DNA of 64,000 nt. Source: Prorocentrum cordatum. Its lineage: Eukaryota > Sar > Dinophyceae > Prorocentrales > Prorocentraceae. Below, one piece after another: positions 60,061 to 64,000 of this stretch (the first letter of the stretch is position 1; each line of letters starts with the position of its first letter). The notes below the pieces were generated by a model that was not told the origin of the DNA, ran no database searches, and saw only the letters and a program-made list of their open reading frames with translations. A program made the position numbers and the translations under genes. The stretch covers positions 127,501 to 191,500 of the forward strand of contig CAUYUJ010014612.1 in assembly GCA_963575745.1 (NCBI GenBank), in the 5' to 3' direction.

Positions 60061-61190
60061 CCCTTCGCGCCGCGCGCTGTTCGTTGCTCCCAAAAGATTT
60101 GCCATTGAAAGTCCCTTTGGCGCATGTTGCATGCTGGTGCCGCGACAAGTCCAGCACGCCCATCGCACGGGTCATGGCCCCATCCGCACCGCTACCGACT
60201 CGTTGCGGTCGCACGCCGCTTCGCAGACCATGCCAGAACCAGTGGCGCGCCGTTCGTGGCCCCGTAAGGAGCTGAACCGAAAGTTCGCAAAGCACAAGCC
60301 GCATGCCGCTGCCCAGAGTATTTATGGCTGCCTTTTTGTTGCGGTTCGCGCCTCCATGTTTTTGGAGTTCCACCGCAGCCCTTGCGGCGCAGGCCGCGCG
60401 CCGCGCCCGGGCCATTTCAAAGCGCCCGCCACGCCATTCGTGGACCCATGGGGAACGCCTCCGAATGCCTTGTGGCGTAGGCCGCTGACCACCGCCCAGA
60501 CCATCTCAGTTCATTCGGCGCACGCTTCGCGCACCCCCGTGGAACTGCACCGATTTGTTTTGGGGGGCCAGGTCGCGTGCCACCGCGCAGACCGTTGCAG
60601 CGCGCCCATCGAACGGTCCGTGGCCCCATACGAAGCCCCATCGAAAGCTTTTGTCGCACAGGGCGCATGCTGCCGCTCAGACCATTTCGACACGCCAGTT
60701 GTGCGCTTCGTGACACCACGAGGGGTTTCGCCGAAAACGCTCGCGACGCAGGCCGCGCGCCGCCGCCCAAACCATTGCAGCAGTCCTCACGCGATCCGCG
60801 GCCGCATTAGGAATCTCCACTGCAGGGTCTTCAGGCGCAATCCGCCGCCGCCGCCCAGACCATTTGGCACGCGCCCCTCACGGTTCGTGGCCCCATAGGG
60901 AATCCCGTCGCAGGCGTTCGTTGCACATGCCGCATTGCGCCGCCCAGACCCTGTTGGCACCCCGCCCACATGTTTAGTCGCCAAATTTGGAGCACAGACC
61001 GCATGCCGCCGGCCCAAGACAATGCAGCGTTGCCTCGCGCGATTCACAGGCCCATTGGGAGTTCAACCGAAGGGTTTTGCGGCACAGGCAGTCTGCCGCC
61101 GCCCAGACCATATCAGCACAGTCTGCACACGGTTGGTGGATTCATGGGGAGCTCCACCAGAGGCCTTTGTGGTAGATTTCGCATGCGGAC
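60061..61190 (+). repeat. Diverged array of the 90-bp satellite (about 12-13 copies)
   Basis: Units of 86-92 bp recur on CGCATGCCGCCGCCCAGACC and TTCGTGGCCCCATAGGGA / GAGCTCCACCGAAGGC motifs (for example near 60257, 60619, 60706, 60886 and 61145). The same core words define the homogeneous array at 51600-53235. Confidence 0.75.
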
Positions 61191-62435
61191 TCCATGTGTT
61201 CGCGTGTGTCGGGTGTCTTGTCCATTTTCGCACTGCGTGCAGACACTGTTGTTTTTTTCCGTCAGCTTCGCTTTGCTTCTGAGGGGCAGAAGGGAAGAGA
61301 CGGAAAGGCGGACCAACATGATGGGAAGGATCGATGTCAGGGTCACGATTTGAAAGATGATGTGGCCGAGGGGCGCCTCCGATGAGATGCGCTCAGACAA
61401 TGTTGGTTGTATTGCACTAGCTATACCTTGGTGAGGCTCGGAGCTGACACAGTGAGTGGAAGGACGGTATTGGAGGCAGGATCAACGAGGGGGGCGTAGG
61501 GGCAGAAAGGAAGGGAGACGAGGGGCAGAGACAGGGGCGGTGGGCAGGGCTCGGGGTGGGGGCAAAAGGCTTTGCGGGGATGCCCAGGGGAGGCTCCGCG
61601 AAGGCTCCCATGGGCCCGCGGTGGATCCGGACCCCCGCCCCCCGCGGTGGGTCCGGACTCCCCTCGGCATCGTTTTTTAACACGCTTGGGAGGACTGCCG
61701 TGGGGATTCCGAACCCGCCGCGGCCCTCATGGGCGCGACCGCGGCGGTGGGTCTGGACTACCCTCGGCGGTGGTTTTTGACATGTCCAGAGGGGCCTGGC
61801 ACGGGCTCGGCAGGGCACCCAGGGCCCTCGAGTCCGCTGCGACTGAGGATCCAAAGCGCTGTCTGGGTCCCAGAGTTGTCCTGTCGTTGGGGTGTGGGCG
61901 GGGGAGTCAACCGATGTTGCCTCCAGATTATACCACGCTGGATGTGCGAGAATGAGCTGGTGGAGCCTGAGCAGGGCCTTCAGTGGGCCGTCCTGGAGCT
62001 ATTTCGAGGTCTTGTAGCAGTGCCGTATCAAGGTTTTGTGTTTTTTTTCTCTCGCGGGGCATTTTGGTGACTCCCTGGTACCCCTTGAAATTGCGTTGCA
62101 GCGGATTCGGTTTGTGTTCGAGCCGTCGTTCGCTTGTCTTGGAGGCGACTCGGAGGCATTTGAGCCATCTGAAGAGTAGTGTAATGGAGCTCTTGGAGGC
62201 CGTCGTGTTTTCCCTAATCCTCCTGTCTGTTAGATCCTCGTTGTGAACCCGCAGCGCTGAACGCCTCCTCTCATGTCTTCCCCCTCCTCTACCACCGCCT
62301 CCTCCTCCAAACCGCTTCAACCCCTTTCTTGTACGTAGCACCCCGCATTTGCGGATAAGAGTGAGGGGGCGGGCGCGGGCGACGCGGGCGTCGTCGAGCC
62401 GGCGGACCTCGTGGCTCCCACCATCCTTGTCGATG
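61191..62435. other. Unassigned DNA
   Basis: A twofold repeat GCGGTGGGTCcGGACT...CCCTCGG lies at 61645-61680 and 61742-61775. No gene recognised. Confidence 0.45.
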
Positions 62436-62439
62436 GCGC

Positions 62440-62780
62440 TCTCTTCCTCCTCCTCCTCCTCCTCCTCCTCCTCCTCCGCCTCCTCCTCCTCCTCCTCCTC
62501 CTCCCTCCTCGTCCTCGTCCTCATCGTCATCGTCATCCTCCTCCACCTCGTCCTCCTCCTCCTCTTTTTCCTCGCCCTCCCTCTCCCCCCCTCGCCCTTC
62601 CATCATCGTCCTCCAATTGTCGTCCTCCCCCTCATCGGCCTCCATCATCGTCCTCCCATTGTCTTCCATCATCATCATCATCCTCCCCCTCCTCCCACTC
62701 CTCCCCCTCTTCGTCCTCCTCCTCCCCCTCTTCGTCCTCCTGCTTCTCCTCCCCTTCTTTCTCCACATTCTCCTTAAATC
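62440..62780 (+). repeat. (CTC)n/(CCT)n pyrimidine tract
   Basis: Pure (CTC)n at 62443-62505, then impure CTC/CAT/CGT triplets to 62765. Confidence 0.9.
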
Positions 62781-63039
62781 CTCTCTCCTTCCGCGTCCTC
62801 CTCGTCCCCTGTTTACTCCTCCTGCCTATCCCTCCGTTCCCAATATCACGGCAACGCAATCATTCCCCGGCATCTCTGATCAAGGCAATTTGCCAGGGCA
62901 AAGTTGCTGGACGGGGTGGTGTGGATGCGCGGGGCTTGAAGAGGTCGTTGCGGGCTCAGACGGCATGCAAAACTCCGTCGCCGCGCTTGTGCGGCATTGG
63001 TTTGTTCAGTTCACTTGGTTTGGGTCGCGGGTGGGTCGC
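62781..63039. other. Unassigned DNA
   Basis: No feature seen. Confidence 0.4.
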
Positions 63040-63330
63040 GGGCTCTCCACCTCCACCTGGAAGGAATTCGAAAGCAGCCCGCCGCAGGCACCGAACATTT
63101 TGGTTTGTATGCCCGCCGCAGGCGCCGACAAATTTGGTTTGTACCCTGAACGTGGTCGCGGGTGGGCCGCGGGCTCTCCACCTGGAGCGAATGCAAGAGA
63201 TGCCCGCCGCAGGCGCCGAAACATGTGGTTTGTATCCTGAGCGCGGTTTGGGTCGCGAGTTGGTCGCGGGGTGGGTCGCGGGCTCTCCACCGGCCGCAGG
63301 CGCCGAAAGTGGTGGTTTGTACCTTGAACG
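63040..63330 (+). repeat. Tandem GCCGCAGGCGCCGAAA module
   Basis: Four copies of GCCGCAGGCGCCGAaa followed by TTGGTTTGTA, about 42-105 bp apart (63079, 63116, 63206 and 63292), each leading into GGTCGCGGG and CTCTCCACC. Confidence 0.8.
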
Positions 63331-63810
63331 TGTTTTGGGTCGAAGGTGGGTCGCGGGTGGGTCGCGGGGTGGGTCGCGGGTGGGTCGCGGGTGGGGTGGG
63401 GCGGGTGGGTGGGTCGCGGGTGGGCGGGGTGGGTCGCGGGTGGGTCGCGGTGGGTCGCGGGTGGGTCGGGTGGGTCGCGGGGGTCGCGGGTGGGCGGTCG
63501 CGGGGTGGGTCGCGGGTAGGTCGCGGGGTGGGCCGCGGGCGGGTCGCGGGGTGGGTCGCGGGTGGCTCGCGGGTTGGTTGCGGGTGGGTCGCGGGGTGGG
63601 TTGTGGGGTGGGTCGCGGGGTGGGTCGCGGGTGGCTCGCGGGGTGGGTCGCGGGTGGGTCGCGAGGTGGGTCGCGGGGTGGGTCGCGGGGTGGCTCGCGG
63701 GTCGCGGGATGGGTCGCGGGTGGGTCGCGGGTGGGTTGTGGGGTGGGTCGCCGGGTGGGTCGCGGGGTGGGTCGCGGGTGGGTCGCGGGGCGGGTTGCGG
63801 GTAGGGCGAC
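63331..63810 (+). repeat. GGGTGGGTCGC minisatellite
   Basis: About 45 units of 10-11 bp (GGGTCGCGGGT, GGGTCGCGGGGT). G-runs every 4-5 bases give G-quadruplex potential. Arg/Asp/Pro- and Gly/Trp-rich frames are artefacts. Confidence 0.93.
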
Positions 63811-63886
63811 GACAACAAACAACAACACCAACAAACAACAAACAACAAATAACAATCACCAATCAACAAACAACAAACAGCACAAT

Positions 63887-63942
<56 letters not shown>
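63811..63942 (+). repeat. (AAC)n microsatellite
   Basis: Impure AAC/AACA from 63811, pure (AAC)n at 63890-63940. Confidence 0.95.
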
Positions 63943-63943
<1 letters not shown>

Positions 63944-64000
63944 CATTTTACCCGAACGCGTGGTGTTCTCCCCAGTGCCAGGGTTTTCATACGACACCAG

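Noticed and set aside
63006-63890. Gly/Trp- or Arg/Pro/Asp-rich proteins over the GGGTCGC minisatellite
   Set aside because: Pure repeat translation with all frames open.
1-64000. Bacterial or viral gene cluster, CRISPR array, rRNA or replication origin
   Set aside because: No operon structure, no regularly spaced identical repeats with unique spacers, no rRNA-like sequence and no origin motif were seen.

Overview
The window reads as nuclear DNA of a dinoflagellate, probably a Prorocentrum-like species (species is inference). The evidence is: a tandem relict of the dinoflagellate spliced leader (3300-3336), high GC, very low gene density, a GC-AG intron, LINE and Ty1/copia remnants of dinoflagellate style, and kilobases of trinucleotide, minisatellite and foldback repeats. 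No bacterial operon, CRISPR array or rRNA was seen.

Layout. 1-3300: repeats and unassigned GC-rich DNA. 3300-3336: relict spliced leader. 3357-7336: decayed LINE bounded by 14-bp direct repeats. 7460-8560: CTTGGGG-type minisatellite. 8560-18800: unassigned DNA with trinucleotide arrays, several small TIR or foldback elements and short dispersed repeats. 19030-20510: a 1.4-kb heptamer array running into telomere-like TTAGGG repeats. 20510-30000: mostly unassigned, with a tRNA 3'-half-like sequence, two more TIR elements, a 21-bp repeat encoding leucine heptads, and a long inverted repeat. 30207-33093: the only confident intact cellular gene. 33205-35900: tandem repeats. 37864-44987: a young but broken Ty1/copia element on the minus strand, with 156-bp LTRs and 5-bp target duplications. 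48313-50838: a broken zinc-finger-like gene of unknown family. 51600-53235: about 19 copies of a 90-bp satellite; 60060-61190 holds a diverged array of the same family. 58296-59372: a TIR-bounded segment. 63040-63942: minisatellite and (AAC)n.

Two observations stand out. First, the gene at 30207 encodes a NADPH-oxidase/ferric-reductase-like protein whose NADPH-binding domain is split by a four-helix module resembling the voltage-sensor domain of Hv1 proton channels (S4-like LWRIARI, aspartates in S1 and S3). An electron pump and its charge-compensating proton path may therefore be one polypeptide. Second, the last intron of that gene is a 182-bp inverted-repeat element whose 5-bp target duplication (AAGGC) supplies both the GC donor and the AG acceptor. 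This is a clean introner-like insertion.

The window also holds a three-copy family of TIR elements (TGATGG...CCATCA, 5-6 bp duplications) whose interiors are (CTC/GAG)n microsatellite, suggesting that these repeats spread as transposon cargo. Most long open frames elsewhere are by-products of GC-rich repeats and were not annotated.
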